This document shows positions 63,572 to 64,000 of a DNA stretch of 64,000 nt, in pieces (within the stretch, counting starts at the first letter, position 1; each line of letters begins with the position of its first letter). Below the pieces are notes generated by a model. It had not been told where the DNA came from and ran no database searches. It worked only from the letters and a program-made list of their open reading frames with translations. A program made the translations under genes and the position numbers. The DNA is taken from NCBI RefSeq assembly GCF_035306585.1, contig NZ_DATGNU010000051.1:5298-69297 (forward strand), read 5' to 3'. The DNA comes from Galbibacter sp035306585. GTDB lineage: Bacteria > Bacteroidota > Bacteroidia > Flavobacteriales > Flavobacteriaceae.

Positions 63572-64000
63572 ATGAATACAAAAGTTGCAATACAAGGAAT
63601 ACTAGGTTCTTTTCACCATCAGGTGGCTCAAGAATACTTTGGAGTGGATACCCAGGTTGATGAATGCTTGTCTTTTGACGCATTGGTGGACAGCCTTTTG
63701 AGTAAACAAACCAAGGTTGCAGTGATGGCTATTGAAAATTCCATCGCGGGATCCATTATTCCTAACTATGCTCTAATTGATGCAAATGACTTGCATATCA
63801 TAGGAGAGCACTACATTAACGTACATCATAATTTAATGGCGCTAAAAGGGCAATCTATTGAAGATATTACAGAGGTGTATTCTCATCCTATGGCTTTACT
63901 TCAATGTAAGGCTTTTTTTAGGCAATACCCGCATATCAAACTAATTGAAGATGTGGATACAGCAGAGGTGGCCAGAAGAATTCACAAGGGTCAGTTAAAA
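63572..64000 (+). CDS. pheA: Prephenate dehydratase (3'-truncated by window edge)
   Basis: 143 codons are present. VAIQGILGSFHHQVAQEYF at the N-terminus corresponds to the GxxGSFSHxAA motif of prephenate dehydratases, followed by VMAIENSIAGSI and INVHHNLMALKG. It converts prephenate to phenylpyruvate in phenylalanine synthesis. The catalytic Thr-containing segment and any ACT domain lie beyond the window. It starts 16 nt after the attenuator T-run; other aromatic biosynthesis genes are expected downstream but cannot be seen. Confidence 0.95.
   Translation, partial: MNTKVAIQGILGSFHHQVAQEYFGVDTQVDECLSFDALVDSLLSKQTKVAVMAIENSIAGSIIPNYALIDANDLHIIGEHYINVHHNLMALKGQSIEDITEVYSHPMALLQCKAFFRQYPHIKLIEDVDTAEVARRIHKGQLK

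Noticed and set aside
1..64000. tRNA, rRNA, CRISPR arrays, prophage, integrases, insertion sequences
   Set aside because: I read both strands for these and found no cloverleaf-like TTCGA loop in context, no regularly spaced repeats and no transposase or integrase motif.

Overview
The window is AT-rich chromosomal DNA from a member of the Bacteroidota, almost certainly a Flavobacteriaceae. The evidence is a SusC/SusD pair, GldA (gliding motility), a fused CcoN-CcoO oxidase subunit, DUF2797, GH3 and DUF4412 proteins, TAnnTTTG-type -7 elements, and the near absence of Shine-Dalgarno sequences. It is an ordinary metabolic chromosome segment: I see no prophage, insertion sequence, CRISPR array, rRNA or tRNA. 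Both ends cut genes (sppA on the left, pheA on the right).

Layout. 1-4.6 kb: the end of sppA, then a minus-strand anaerobic ribonucleotide reductase operon. Its glycyl-radical domain is encoded apart from NrdD as a 53-residue peptide (2259-2420), followed by NrdG. 5-7.8 kb: a large AsmA-like protein. 7.9-15.3 kb: a carbohydrate cluster (CBM9-like protein, family-10-like glycosidase lipoprotein, SusC, SusD). 15.4-26.1 kb: a microaerobic respiration regulon of hemN, the cbb3 oxidase genes ccoS-ccoNO-ccoQ-ccoP-ccoG-ccoH-safE, the copper ATPase ccoI and a divergent Crp/Fnr regulator. hemN, ccoS and ccoI each have an ATGA-N6-TCAT palindrome exactly 22 nt before the -7 element. 26.1-34.7 kb: mixed genes (ankyrin protein, cold-shock protein with a bS21 paralogue, DUF2797, GH3, DD-carboxypeptidase, kynureninase, pirin, a lipoprotein, deoxynucleoside kinase).

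35-54.2 kb: a sulfur and methionine block. metK has a structured leader. A SAM-I riboswitch precedes a MetX-aspartokinase-homoserine dehydrogenase fusion and a sulfhydrylase gene. A UDP-galactopyranose mutase and a Gtf3-like galactofuranosyltransferase interrupt the block. Then come sulfite reductase with the siroheme genes and a ferredoxin-NADP reductase, and a second SAM-I riboswitch controlling split metH and metF. Together these genes reduce sulfite to sulfide, make activated homoserine, combine the two into homocysteine, methylate it to methionine and convert that to SAM. SAM then feeds back on two of the transcripts.

54.2-63.1 kb: PagL-like lipid A deacylase, a DUF2807 lipoprotein, an alanine/sodium symporter with an unusual extracytoplasmic N-terminus, UspA, GldA, nicotinate phosphoribosyltransferase, a roughly 800-nt stretch with no convincing gene, and a DUF4412 protein. 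The right edge carries prephenate dehydratase behind a complete ribosome-mediated attenuator: a 25-codon leader peptide with 12 aromatic residues, then mutually exclusive antiterminator and terminator hairpins.
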